Assembly (NCBI GenBank): GCA_904374795.1
Contig: CAJFEV010000006.1
Span: 1 to 33,782 of the forward strand
Direction of reading: 5' to 3'
Source: an uncultured Bacilli bacterium
Lineage (GTDB): Bacteria > Bacillota_I > Bacilli_A > RF39 > UBA660
DNA length: 33,782 bases
Below, one piece after another: positions 33,765-33,782 of the stretch. The position numbers and the translations under genes were made by a program. Within the stretch, counting starts at the first letter, position 1. Every line of letters starts with the position of its first letter. Under the pieces are notes generated by a model. The model had not been told where the DNA came from, ran no database searches, and was given only the letters and a program-made list of their open reading frames with translations.

Positions 33765-33782
33765 AATGAGAATAAAATTCAT

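Overview
The window is a strongly AT-rich piece of bacterial chromosome. It suggests a low-GC Bacillota, probably a gut-type Bacilli lineage near RF39/Mycoplasmatota-like relatives; that placement is an inference from gene content and protein style, not from a marker tree. Three observations support it. UGA is a real stop (radC and nrdG end with TGA inside ATGA overlaps), so this is not the Mycoplasma code. MurE carries the DNPR motif expected for meso-diaminopimelate, and Mur, MreC/MreD and FtsW-type genes indicate a wall. A SpoIVFA/SpoIVFB-like pair and a YjcZ-like small protein suggest sporulating ancestry. The genes are mostly housekeeping. I found no CRISPR array, prophage, intact insertion sequence or recognisable defence system.

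Layout. 1-2700: tgt, a small pilin-like membrane protein, a TIGR04086/YrzE-type membrane protein and a DUF421/YetF protein. 3007-5021: a broken TasA-like surface protein gene (one in-frame stop, one single-base frameshift). 5113-5485: a decayed regulator-like remnant. 5567-7695: an overlapping SPOR-domain protein, radC, mreC, mreD operon with no mreB. 7676-8458: a Crp/Fnr-type regulator, divergent from 8511-11665, the anaerobic nucleotide operon nrdD-nrdG-dut. 11723-13133: spoIVFA-like and spoIVFB-like genes. 13230-13374: a promoter with a 16-bp palindrome ahead of a 14-codon reading frame. 13549-14032: tRNA-Ser(GCU), tRNA-Ile(GAU), tRNA-Glu(UUC), tRNA-Lys(CUU). 14171-16507 (minus): nagZ, a ZnuA-like lipoprotein lacking the family's histidine ligands, and yidD. 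16601-24290: rnc, smc, murD, murC, murE, tightly packed. 24287-25152 (minus): def and the YjcZ-like gene. 25447-30359: an ftsW-family gene preceded by a possible structured element, then comEA-comEC and holA. 30418-31866 (minus): rnhC and an unknown gene. 31975-32986: cvpA and trxA. 33097-33697: an orphan MazF/PemK-like gene with no room for a leader, and a short truncated reading frame.

How it works together. The tRNA to trxA half is core growth machinery: translation, RNA processing, chromosome organisation, cytoplasmic peptidoglycan synthesis, lipid II polymerisation, DNA uptake, DNA replication and RNA/DNA hybrid removal. The nrdDG pair shows that deoxynucleotides can be made without oxygen. 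Many promoters are extended -10 (TGn) types, and several terminators overlap stop codons or serve two converging genes. The most unusual items are: inverted copies of a 22-bp motif near both window ends; the ligand-less ZnuA-like protein; a short-armed SMC; the leaderless-looking MazF-like gene; and the promoter/palindrome at 13230-13270 that now drives almost nothing.
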